From contig JAIRKS010000008.1 of NCBI GenBank assembly GCA_031259905.1, forward strand, positions 1 through 7,000: a stretch of DNA of 7,000 nucleotides, given 5' to 3'. How positions within the stretch are numbered: position 1 is the stretch's first letter; each line of letters opens with the position of its first letter. This stretch comes from Odoribacteraceae bacterium (GTDB lineage Bacteria > Bacteroidota > Bacteroidia > Bacteroidales > Marinifilaceae). The notes beneath the pieces are model-generated. The model searched no databases. It was not told the DNA's origin and saw only the letters and a list, made by a program, of their open reading frames with translations. Made by a program: the position numbers and the translations under genes. Of the stretch, positions 1-6,631 are shown in pieces.

Positions 1-234
1 ACAGGATTGCACGCCGCTCCCGTGCTGGTCAGTAACGCCCGCCACCACGAGTCGCTCACGCGTGCTGCCGAGTCGCTCGACCGTCTCCTCGCCGGCCTAT
101 CGTCTTCCCTGAGCGGCGAATTCCTCGCGCGCGATATTCGCGACTGCCTGCATTATACCGGGGAGATTACCGGGAAAATTACTACCGAAGATATCCTCGG
201 TAATATCTTCAAGAATTTCTGCATCGGGAAGTAG
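1..234 (+). CDS. mnmE: MnmE (TrmE) tRNA-modification GTPase, C-terminal fragment
   Basis: This is the last 77 codons of MnmE; the gene begins before the window, so the first Leu/Met-like codon at base 7 is not a start. MnmE, with MnmG, adds the carboxymethylaminomethyl group at C5 of the wobble uridine (U34) of certain tRNAs in the cytoplasm. What is visible is the C-terminal helical domain: the block ITGKITTEDILGNIF followed by the invariant tail FCIGK, whose cysteine is the conserved C-terminal cysteine of the family. The G domain lies outside the window. The frame is open from base 1 and ends with TAG at 232-234. An intrinsic terminator follows about 27 bases later, so this is the end of its transcript. 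The next gene, hflX, converges on it. Identification is secure from the tail motif, although only this fragment can be judged. Confidence 0.95.
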   Translation, partial: TGLHAAPVLVSNARHHESLTRAAESLDRLLAGLSSSLSGEFLARDIRDCLHYTGEITGKITTEDILGNIFKNFCIGK

Positions 235-261
235 GTAGCATGTGTTATCAACGGTTACCGG

Positions 262-288
262 GGCGCTCGTTTCGAGCGTCTTTTTTTT
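262..288 (+). terminator. Rho-independent terminator after mnmE
   Basis: The arms CGCTCG (264-269) and CGAGCG (273-278) pair perfectly around a TTT loop. A G-T and a G-C pair extend the stem outward (262-263 with 279-280). A run of eight T follows at 281-288. The T-run is on the plus strand only, so it serves mnmE and not the converging hflX. The remaining 289-384 up to the hflX stop shows no gene and no convincing T-tailed hairpin for the minus-strand operon; only a weak 6-bp inverted repeat is present (295-300 with 315-320). Confidence 0.9.
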
Positions 289-384
289 AGCCTTACAAGC
301 GATAGGCTTTTTCAGCTTGTTTTTGTACCGCGGAAATACAAGGCTTGGTTGTTATTACCGGAATGCCACCGGGCGATGGCGAGG

Positions 385-1626
385 TTACTCGTTCGCGGGG
401 GAGGGGGCGTCGGTGGACGGTTGGTTGTAGAGGAAATCGTTGAAGGGGAAGCGGGAGGCGTGTATTTCGCGGGCGATGGTGTATATTTTTTCTTTCAGCT
501 CGCGGATGTTTTCGCCGCGGGTGGCGGAGATGAAGACGCGGTCGGGGCCTTGCTTGGACATCCAGGATTGCTCGAGGTCGGCGAGGCTGTAGTTTTGTCG
601 TTCGACGGGGGTGAGGTCGTCTTCTTCTTTCTTGATGTAGGTGAAGGCGTCGATTTTGTTGAAGACGACGAGGGTGGGTTTGGGGGTGTCGAGGAGGTCG
701 GCGAGTGTTTCGTTGACGACCTGTATTTGTTCCTCGAAGCAGGGGTGGGAGATGTCGACGAGGTGCAGGATGAGGTCGGCCTCTCGTACCTCGTCGAGGG
801 TGGATTTGAATGATTTGACGAGGTGGTGGGGGAGTTTGCGGATGAACCCGACGGTGTCGGCGAGGAGGATGGGCACGTCGCGGATGATGATTTTGCGGAC
901 GGTGGTGTCGAGCGTGGCGAAGAGCTTGTCTTCGGCGAGCACTCCCGGGTTGGCGAGGAGGTTCATGAGGGTGGATTTCCCGGCGTTGGTGTACCCGACG
1001 ATGGCGACGCGGGTGAGTTTCCCGCGGTTGGCGCGCTGGGTAGTCATTTGCCTGTCGATTTTCCGGAGTTGTTCCTTGAGGCGGGTGATTTTATCGCGGA
1101 TGACGCGCCGGTCGGTTTCGATTTCTGTTTCGCCGGGCCCCCTGAGTCCGATGCCTCCTTTTTGTCGTTCGAGGTGAGTCCACATGCCGGAGAGCCGCGG
1201 GAGGAGGTACTGGTACTGGGCGAGTTCTACTTGTGCTTTCGCTCCGGCGGTGCGTGCGCGTTTGGCGAAGATGTCGAGGATGAGGTTTGTCCGGTCGAGT
1301 ATTTTCCTTCCCTTGAGGATGTTTTCGATGTTCCTGAGCTGGGTGGGGGTGAGTTCGTCGTCGAAGATGACGAGGGGGATGTCGTGTTCCTCGACGTGTG
1401 CTTGTATTTCGGCGAGTTTCCCCTTGCCGACGAGGGTGGAGGTGACGGGCCGGTCGAGGATCTGCGTGAACGTTTTGACGGCTTTCGCGCCGGCGGTTTC
1501 GACGAGGAGCGCGAGTTCGTCGAGGTGTTCGCGGAGCGTTGCCGGGGAGGTATTTTCCTGCCGGGTGGCGATGCCGACGAGGACGGCTTGTTCGATGTCT
1601 TTCGCGGTATGGTGATATTGTTTCAT
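385..1626 (-). CDS. hflX: HflX, ribosome-associated GTPase
   Basis: The 413-residue protein is of usual length for HflX, a translational GTPase that binds the 50S subunit and splits stalled or stressed 70S ribosomes. Residues about 15-200 form the HflX N-terminal domain, including the family's glycine-rich segment GPGETEIETDRR (163-174) and a basic helical stretch before the G domain. G-domain motifs are complete: G1 GYTNAGKS (211-218), a G2-region threonine near 241-242, G3 DTVG (257-260), G4 NKID (323-326) and G5 SAT (367-369). The tail after about residue 395 is short and rich in Pro and Ser. The ATG at 1624-1626 is 3 bases after the clpX stop, so translation and transcription are probably coupled to clpP-clpX. 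Family knowledge links HflX to heat and antibiotic stress, which fits its neighbours. Large open frames on the opposite strand are a composition effect. Confidence 0.96.
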   Translation of the reverse strand: MKQYHHTAKDIEQAVLVGIATRQENTSPATLREHLDELALLVETAGAKAVKTFTQILDRPVTSTLVGKGKLAEIQAHVEEHDIPLVIFDDELTPTQLRNIENILKGRKILDRTNLILDIFAKRARTAGAKAQVELAQYQYLLPRLSGMWTHLERQKGGIGLRGPGETEIETDRRVIRDKITRLKEQLRKIDRQMTTQRANRGKLTRVAIVGYTNAGKSTLMNLLANPGVLAEDKLFATLDTTVRKIIIRDVPILLADTVGFIRKLPHHLVKSFKSTLDEVREADLILHLVDISHPCFEEQIQVVNETLADLLDTPKPTLVVFNKIDAFTYIKKEEDDLTPVERQNYSLADLEQSWMSKQGPDRVFISATRGENIRELKEKIYTIAREIHASRFPFNDFLYNQPSTDAPSPANE

Positions 1627-1629
1627 GTA

Positions 1630-2868
1630 TCAGGCGCCGAGTTTGAGGGTGTGTGCTTTGTCGAGTTTTGTCGTGGCGTATTCCTTGGTGATGGTGATGG
1701 CGTGGCAGTCTCGCGAGGGAGTCTCGAACATGAGGTCGGTCATGATGGCCTCGCAGATGGAGCGTAGTCCGCGGGCTCCGAGTTTGTACTCGATGGCCTT
1801 GTCGACGATGTAGTCGAGGACTTCTTCGTCGAAGGTGAGTTGTATGTTGTCGATGGCGAAGAGTTTAATGTATTGCCGCGTGATGGCGTTTTTGGGTTCG
1901 GTGAGGATGTCGCGGAGGGCATTTTTGTCGAGTGGTTCGAGGTAGGTGAGGACGGGTAGTCGCCCGATGATCTCTGGGATTAGCCCGAATGCCTTGAGGT
2001 CTTGTGGGGCGATGTATTGTAGGAGGTTGTCGCGGTCGACCTTGTCGGTTTCTTTTCCGGCGTTGAAGCCGACGACGCGGGTGTTGAGTCGGCGGGCGAT
2101 TTTTTGTTCGATGCCGTCGAATGCTCCGCCGCAGATGAAGAGGATGTCTTTGGTGTTGACGGGGATCATTTTTTGGTCGGGGTGTTTTCGTCCTCCTTGC
2201 GGGGGTACGTTGACGACGGATCCCTCGAGGAGCTTGAGTAGTCCTTGTTGTACTCCCTCGCCGCTGACGTCGCGCGTGATGGAGGGGTTATCTCCTTTGC
2301 GGGCGATTTTGTCGAGTTCGTCGATGAAGACGATTCCCCGTTCGGCGGCCTCGGTGTCGTAGTCGGCGGCCTGGAGGAGTCGCGTGAGTATGGATTCGAT
2401 GTCTTCGCCGACGTACCCTGCCTCGGTGAGGACGGTGGCGTCGACGATGGTGAAGGGTACGTGTAGCATTTTGGCGATGGTGCGGGCGAGGAGTGTTTTC
2501 CCTGTGCCGGTTCGCCCGACGAGAATGATGTTGGATTTTTCGATTTCGACGTCGTCGCGTTCTCCTTTCCGGGAGAGGCGCTTGTAGTGGTTGTAGACGG
2601 CGACGGCGAGGTATTTTTTTGCCTCATCTTGCCCGATGACGTACTGGTCGAGGAATTGTTTGATCTCTACCGGTTTTTTTATCTCGTGTCCGCCGTGGTT
2701 TTGTGGGATGAATTTGTTTTTTCTTTCTTCCTGGATGATGTCGTGTGCTTGTTCGGCGCATTCGTCACAGATGAAGGCGGATTCCCCGCGGATGAGGAGA
2801 TCTACATCCAGGCGTGTTCGTCCGCAGAAGGCGCAGCGGTCTTCTTGTATTGTTTTTATTTTGTTCAT
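1630..2868 (-). CDS. clpX: ClpX, ATP-dependent unfoldase of the ClpXP protease
   Basis: The 412-residue AAA+ protein is full length. It unfolds tagged or damaged proteins and feeds them into ClpP, in the cytoplasm. The N-terminal zinc-binding domain has its four cysteines at C12, C15, C34 and C37. The AAA+ core shows Walker A GRTGTGKT (118-125), the pore-1 loop GYVG (151-154, aromatic Y152), Walker B IVFIDE (179-184), the RKH pore loop (about 227-229), a VGF tripeptide (266-268) in the place of the ClpP-docking IGF loop, the arginine finger in IGRLPV (R303) and sensor 2 GARGLRS (364-370). Every motif needed for activity is present. It starts 9 bases after clpP and ends 3 bases before hflX, so the three genes are surely co-transcribed. 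The core closely follows Bacteroides-type ClpX, supporting the taxonomic call. Confidence 0.98.
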   Translation of the reverse strand: MNKIKTIQEDRCAFCGRTRLDVDLLIRGESAFICDECAEQAHDIIQEERKNKFIPQNHGGHEIKKPVEIKQFLDQYVIGQDEAKKYLAVAVYNHYKRLSRKGERDDVEIEKSNIILVGRTGTGKTLLARTIAKMLHVPFTIVDATVLTEAGYVGEDIESILTRLLQAADYDTEAAERGIVFIDELDKIARKGDNPSITRDVSGEGVQQGLLKLLEGSVVNVPPQGGRKHPDQKMIPVNTKDILFICGGAFDGIEQKIARRLNTRVVGFNAGKETDKVDRDNLLQYIAPQDLKAFGLIPEIIGRLPVLTYLEPLDKNALRDILTEPKNAITRQYIKLFAIDNIQLTFDEEVLDYIVDKAIEYKLGARGLRSICEAIMTDLMFETPSRDCHAITITKEYATTKLDKAHTLKLGA

Positions 2869-2877
2869 GGGCGCCGG

Positions 2878-3555
2878 TTACTTGGTTTCGCGTTGCAGGA
2901 CGGTGTCGATCATGCCGTATTCCCTGGCCTCTTCGCCGGTCATCCAGTAGTCGCGGTCGGAGTCTTTCTCTACTTTTTCGAGTGTGTTCCCGGAGTGGTC
3001 GGCGACGATCTGGTAGAGTTCTTTTTTTAGCTTGATGATTTCGCGGGCGGTGATTTCGATATCGGATGCTTGCCCTGACGTTCCACCGAGAGGCTGGTGG
3101 ATCATGACGCGGGAGTGTTTCAGTGCGGCTCGTTTCCCTTTTGTGCCGGCGGCTAGGAGTACGGCTCCCATAGAGGCGGCGATGCCGGTGCAGGTGGTGG
3201 CGACGTCGCATTTCACGTATTGCATCGTGTCGTATATGCCGAGTCCGGCGTAGACTTCTCCTCCCGGGGTGTTGAGGTAGATCTGGATGTCCTTGTCCGG
3301 GTCCGAGGATTCGAGGAAGAGCAGTTGCGCCATGATGATGTTGGCGGCGTAGTCGTTGATCGGCACGCCGAGGAAGATGATCCTGTCCATCATCAGGCGG
3401 GAGAAGACGTCCATCGTGGCGACGTTTAACTGGCGCTCCTCGATGATGGTGGGGGAGATGTAATTGGCGGAGATTGACGCGTAACGACTCAATGTTAAGC
3501 TACTTATGCCCGCGTGTCTGGTGGCATACTCGTGAAATTCATTCCGTGAAGACAT
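2878..3555 (-). CDS. clpP: ClpP, serine peptidase of the ClpXP protease
   Basis: The 225-residue protein is the proteolytic chamber subunit that partners with ClpX, encoded next door. The catalytic triad is visible: S128 in GIAASMGA, H153 in MIHQP and D202 in DSDRDYW. The substrate-strand motif NTPGG (95-99) has Thr where many ClpPs have Ser. I chose the ATG at 3553-3555 because the protein then begins MSSRNEFHEYATRHAGISS, which lines up with the N-terminus of Bacteroides ClpP. An ATG at 3681 in the same frame would add 42 residues rich in lysine and low in complexity, crossing two poly-A tracts and overlapping the galK promoter candidate; I consider it non-coding leader. There is no Shine-Dalgarno sequence, and an A10 run lies just before the start. 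The clpP-clpX order is typical, but trigger factor (tig), often upstream, is replaced here by divergent galK. Confidence 0.96.
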   Translation of the reverse strand: MSSRNEFHEYATRHAGISSLTLSRYASISANYISPTIIEERQLNVATMDVFSRLMMDRIIFLGVPINDYAANIIMAQLLFLESSDPDKDIQIYLNTPGGEVYAGLGIYDTMQYVKCDVATTCTGIAASMGAVLLAAGTKGKRAALKHSRVMIHQPLGGTSGQASDIEITAREIIKLKKELYQIVADHSGNTLEKVEKDSDRDYWMTGEEAREYGMIDTVLQRETK

Positions 3556-3582
3556 GTGTTTTTTTTTTGATTTAACCGGGGA

Positions 3583-3590
3583 TAAAGGTA
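3583..3590 (-). promoter_or_regulatory. Candidate -7 promoter element for clpP-clpX-hflX
   Basis: Read on the minus strand this is TACCTTTA, which matches the Bacteroidota -7 element TAnnTTTG at five of six fixed positions. Transcription would start near 3577, leaving a leader of about 20 bases before the clpP ATG at 3555. That agrees with the shorter ClpP start. I see no clear -33 TTTG at the right distance, so the call is tentative. Confidence 0.35.
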
Positions 3591-3596
3591 TGTCAT

Positions 3597-3606
3597 TTCC
3601 CGGGAA
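3597..3606. promoter_or_regulatory. Perfect 10-bp palindrome in the clpP/galK divergent region
   Basis: TTCCCGGGAA is self-complementary. It sits about 25 bases upstream of the inferred clpP transcription start, within the spacer of the candidate promoter. That is a plausible operator position for a dimeric regulator. No family-specific operator is recognised, and one short palindrome could occur by chance. Confidence 0.2.
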
Positions 3607-3667
3607 CGGGCGGGTGAATGCTTGTTTTTTTTTAACCATTACTTTTTTACCGTCTGCGAAAAAGTAG

Positions 3668-3675
3668 TATATTTG
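3668..3675 (+). promoter_or_regulatory. Candidate -7 promoter element for galK
   Basis: TATATTTG matches the Bacteroidota sigma-ABfr -7 consensus TAnnTTTG exactly. A T-rich stretch at 3643-3648 (TTTTTT) lies about 20 bases upstream, roughly where a -33 TTTG would be, but it lacks the G. The predicted start near 3682 leaves about 18 bases before the galK ATG at 3700. No Shine-Dalgarno sequence precedes that ATG, as is usual in this phylum. Confidence 0.6.
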
Positions 3676-3699
3676 TGACATTTATTAAAAGCGTCACTC

Positions 3700-4854
3700 A
3701 TGGATAGAAATACATTAACGAAACGATTTAAAGAGATTTACGGGAAGGAGCCCGATGGCGTTTATTTCGCCCCGGGACGAGTAAACCTGATCGGCGAGCA
3801 CGTCGATTATAACGGGGGGCTGGTTTTCCCTTGTGCCTTGAGTTTCGGGACTTACCTGCTGGTGGCCCGGAGGGAGGACAAGATGACGGCCTTTACCACG
3901 TTGAATTTTGATCACGCGGCGACGCTGGACGAGCGTTCTTTCACGGAGAAACCCGCCACGTGGGAGCGTTACCCGCTGGGCGTGATGAAGGAGTTTGCTG
4001 ACAAGGGATATGATTCCTGGGGATACGATCTTCTTTTCTACGGGGACGTGCCCCACAGGGCGGGGTTATCCTCGTCGGCCTCGATCGAGTTGGTGACGGC
4101 TGTCATGTTGAATGATGTGCTCGCGGCCGGTATCGACCCGGTAGAGTTGGCGAGGATGTCGCAACGGGCGGAGAACCTTTTCGTGGGGATGCATTCCGGC
4201 ATCATGGACCAGTTCGCCTCGGCTATGGGAAAAGCGAATCACGCGATCGCGCTTGATTGCGCGACGCTTGGTTTCGAGTGGGTACCGCTGGACATGGAGG
4301 GGTATTCCGTGGTAGTGGCTAACACGAATAAACGGCGGGAGCTGGCCGATTCGAAATATAACGAGCGACGCGGCGAGTGCGAGGAGGCGGCACGCATCCT
4401 CGGCCGGGAGATCGCCCTGGAGACGCTCTGCGAGTTGACGCCGGAGGTGTTCGAGAAGTACGCCGGGAAGATTACCGACGACACGATCCGCCGCCGTGCC
4501 CGACACGCCGTCAGCGAGAACGCGCGGGTGAAGGAGGCGGTCGCGGCGCTGAAGGGGGGCAACCTGCAACGTTTCGGGCAGTTGATGAACGATTCGCACC
4601 GCTCCCTGAAGGAGGATTACGAGGTGACGGGCATCGAGTTGGACACGCTCGCGGAGGAGGGGCAGAAGCTGGAGGGGGTGCTCGGCTCGCGCATGACCGG
4701 TGCCGGCTTCGGCGGGTGCACGGTGAGTCTCGTGGCCAACGACGCCATTCCCTCGTTTGTCGCGACGCTGGGCGAACGTTACAAGGCGCTCGTCGGGCTG
4801 ACTGCCGACTTTTATGTCGCGAGCATCGGCGACGGGGCAATGAAATTAGATTAG
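3700..4854 (+). CDS. galK: Galactokinase
   Basis: The 384-residue GHMP-family kinase phosphorylates alpha-D-galactose to galactose-1-phosphate with ATP, the first committed step of the Leloir pathway, in the cytoplasm. The galactokinase signature GRVNLIGEHVDY is at 26-37 (catalytic-site R27; sugar-contacting E33, H34, D36). The ATP-binding loop GLSSSAS is at 122-128, the catalytic aspartate is D170 in GIMDQF, and the C-terminal GHMP motif GAGFGG is at 334-339. Length is normal and nothing is broken. The usual GEHTDY reads GEHVDY, which the signature pattern allows. Segments such as ANTNKRRELADSKYNERR (208-225) and DYEVTG (306-311) recall Firmicutes galactokinases more than the Bacteroides GalK I remember. 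This suggests a different subfamily or transfer, but it is from memory. The symporter gene follows after 43 bases, so the pair is probably co-transcribed for galactose uptake and activation. Confidence 0.96.
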   Translation: MDRNTLTKRFKEIYGKEPDGVYFAPGRVNLIGEHVDYNGGLVFPCALSFGTYLLVARREDKMTAFTTLNFDHAATLDERSFTEKPATWERYPLGVMKEFADKGYDSWGYDLLFYGDVPHRAGLSSSASIELVTAVMLNDVLAAGIDPVELARMSQRAENLFVGMHSGIMDQFASAMGKANHAIALDCATLGFEWVPLDMEGYSVVVANTNKRRELADSKYNERRGECEEAARILGREIALETLCELTPEVFEKYAGKITDDTIRRRARHAVSENARVKEAVAALKGGNLQRFGQLMNDSHRSLKEDYEVTGIELDTLAEEGQKLEGVLGSRMTGAGFGGCTVSLVANDAIPSFVATLGERYKALVGLTADFYVASIGDGAMKLD

Positions 4855-4897
4855 AGAGAGAACGAGTATAATTATGTTTAATTAAAATCGACTAACT

Positions 4898-6514
4898 ATG
4901 TTCAACGCTAATTTTGAAACGATTGACTATGTCATCGTGGTGCTTTACATGCTACTTATTATTGGTGCGGGCCTGTGGTTCTCGAGAACGAAAAAGGGCA
5001 CGCGGAAGACTACCGAGGATTATTTCTTGGCGAGCAAGGCGCTGCCGTGGTGGGCTATCGGGGCCTCCCTGATCGCGGCCAATATCTCTGCCGAGCAATT
5101 CATCGGGATGTCCGGTTCCGGCTTCAAGGTGGGGTTGGCGATTGCCTCCTACGAGTTCATGGCGGCCTTGACGCTCATCATCGTGGGGAAGTTCTTCCTC
5201 CCCGTGTTTATTAACAAGGGGATCTACACGATCCCGGAATTTGTCGAGAAACGTTTCTCGACGAGCTTGAGGACAATCCTCGCGGTATTCTGGATTGCCC
5301 TGTTTATCTTCGTGAACCTGACCTCCGTCCTCTTCCTTGGCGCGAAGGCGATCGACATGATCGTCGGCTTTGGCGACGGCTCGTTGATGATCCCGGTGAT
5401 CGTCCTGCTGGCTTTCGTGGCGGCGGCCTACTCGATTTACGGTGGGTTGTCCGCGGTAGCCTGGACGGACGTGATACAGGTGGTGCTGCTGGTTATCGGC
5501 GGCGTGTTGACGACACTCTTCGCGCTCGACAAGGTCACCGATGGCGGGATCATCGACGGCCTGCGGCACGTCTGGGAACAAGCTCCCGACAAGTTTCACA
5601 TGATCCTCTCGAAGGATAATCCCGAGTTCATCAATCTCCCCGGTATTGCCGTGCTGATCGGTGGCCTCTGGGTGGCTAACCTCTATTACTGGGGGTTCAA
5701 CCAGTACATTATCCAGCGCACGCTGGCGGCCAAGTCGCTGCCCGAGGCGCAGAAAGGGATCGTCTTTGCCGGCTTCCTGAAGTTGATCATCCCGTTGATT
5801 GTCGTGATCCCCGGTATCGTGGCCTACGTGATGTACACGGAGAATTTCCCCGGGGCCGGAGTGCTTGAAGGCGTGGGCGGGGGTGACAAGGCTTACCCGT
5901 GGCTGATCGGCACGCTGGTGCCTGTCGGGCTGAAGGGATTAGTCGTGGCGGCGCTTTTCGCGGCGATCGTCTCCTCGCTGGCCTCGATGGTCAACTCGAC
6001 TTCCACGATCTTTACTATGGATATCTTCCGACACCACGTCGACAAGAAGGCGTCGCACGGGAAGTTGGTCACTGTCGGACGTGTCACCTCGCTCGTGGCG
6101 CTCGTGATCGCGAGTCTCCTGGCTCCCGCGATGAGGAATTTCGACCAAATGTTTATTTACATACAAGAGTACACGGGACTGGTAAGCCCGGGTATACTCG
6201 CGATTTTCCTCACCGGGCTTTTCTGGAAGAAGGCGACGAATCGCGCGGCGATCATCGGCGCGTTGGTGTCGATACCGGTAGCGCTCGCGCTGAAACTCCT
6301 GCCGATAGGGATGCCTTTCATGGACCAGATGATGTACACTTGCCTGATTACCGTGGCAACGATCGTGCTGGTGAGCTTGGGATCGAACAAGGGCGCCGAC
6401 GACGAGAAGGGCATTGTCTTCGCGGACGGCATGTTCAAGACGCCCCGGGCGTTCAACATTTCTGCTTACGTTGTCTGTATCTTGCTGGCGGCGATCTACG
6501 TGATCTTCTGGTAG
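4898..6514 (+). CDS. Sodium/galactose-type symporter, SSS family (vSGLT-like)
   Basis: The 538-residue inner-membrane protein belongs to the solute:sodium symporter family, with about 14 hydrophobic segments, the first at about 10-30 and the last (about 518-538) ending at the C-terminus. It is strikingly like Vibrio parahaemolyticus vSGLT. Aligning from memory, the sugar-site residues are conserved: Q67 (vSGLT Q69), E86 (E88), N261 (N260), K295 (K294) and Q423 (Q428). So are the gate Y264 (Y263) with W265, and the sodium-site residues A60, I63, A356, S359 and S360. The segment GGLWVANLYYWGFNQYIIQR (255-274) is nearly identical to vSGLT. With galK 43 bases upstream, galactose is the best substrate prediction, though glucose or related sugars remain possible. 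The ATG at 4898 follows an A-rich leader and places the first membrane segment normally. A strong terminator follows. Confidence 0.93.
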   Translation: MFNANFETIDYVIVVLYMLLIIGAGLWFSRTKKGTRKTTEDYFLASKALPWWAIGASLIAANISAEQFIGMSGSGFKVGLAIASYEFMAALTLIIVGKFFLPVFINKGIYTIPEFVEKRFSTSLRTILAVFWIALFIFVNLTSVLFLGAKAIDMIVGFGDGSLMIPVIVLLAFVAAAYSIYGGLSAVAWTDVIQVVLLVIGGVLTTLFALDKVTDGGIIDGLRHVWEQAPDKFHMILSKDNPEFINLPGIAVLIGGLWVANLYYWGFNQYIIQRTLAAKSLPEAQKGIVFAGFLKLIIPLIVVIPGIVAYVMYTENFPGAGVLEGVGGGDKAYPWLIGTLVPVGLKGLVVAALFAAIVSSLASMVNSTSTIFTMDIFRHHVDKKASHGKLVTVGRVTSLVALVIASLLAPAMRNFDQMFIYIQEYTGLVSPGILAIFLTGLFWKKATNRAAIIGALVSIPVALALKLLPIGMPFMDQMMYTCLITVATIVLVSLGSNKGADDEKGIVFADGMFKTPRAFNISAYVVCILLAAIYVIFW

Positions 6515-6541
6515 CCGGGCACGGGCAAAAACGACAAGAAC

Positions 6542-6577
6542 AGGGTGTATCGAGAGGTACACCCTCTTTTTGTTTTC
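6542..6577 (+). terminator. Rho-independent terminator after the symporter gene
   Basis: AGGGTGTA (6542-6549) pairs perfectly with TACACCCT (6558-6565) around an 8-base loop. A T-rich tail, CTTTTTGTTTTC, follows. It lies 27 bases after the symporter stop codon and ends the galK-symporter transcript. It also separates that unit from the repeat region to the right. Confidence 0.9.
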
Positions 6578-6631
6578 TTCAAGAAAGGCTCGCCGCGACG
6601 AGTTGAAAATAATGCATTAACCCAACCAGGG

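Noticed and set aside
187..210. Inverted repeat GAAGATAT/ATATCTTC in the end of mnmE
   Set aside because: It encodes the conserved TEDILGNIF block, has no T-tail and lies before the stop codon. The real terminator is at 262-288.
242..430. A small plus-strand open frame of 62 codons with a hydrophobic start
   Set aside because: It runs through the mnmE terminator hairpin and into the hflX gene on the other strand, with no conserved features.
823..1767. A 314-codon plus-strand open frame opposite hflX and the end of clpX
   Set aside because: It lies entirely antisense to two well-supported genes and has a highly biased composition (Gly, Glu, Val, Phe). GC-rich codon use in hflX and clpX explains the lack of stops.
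4511..4871. Arg/Ala/Gly-rich open frames overlapping galK on both strands
   Set aside because: They are out-of-frame readings of the GC-rich 3' part of galK, without motifs or start signals.
4873..4880. TATGTTTA as an internal promoter for the symporter gene
   Set aside because: It matches TAnnTTTG at five of six positions but lies in a short A/T-rich spacer where chance matches are easy. No -33 element is evident, and co-transcription from the galK promoter is simpler.
4952..5599. A 215-codon minus-strand open frame opposite the symporter gene
   Set aside because: It has charged, low-complexity composition and no recognisable domain, and it is fully antisense to a conserved transporter gene.
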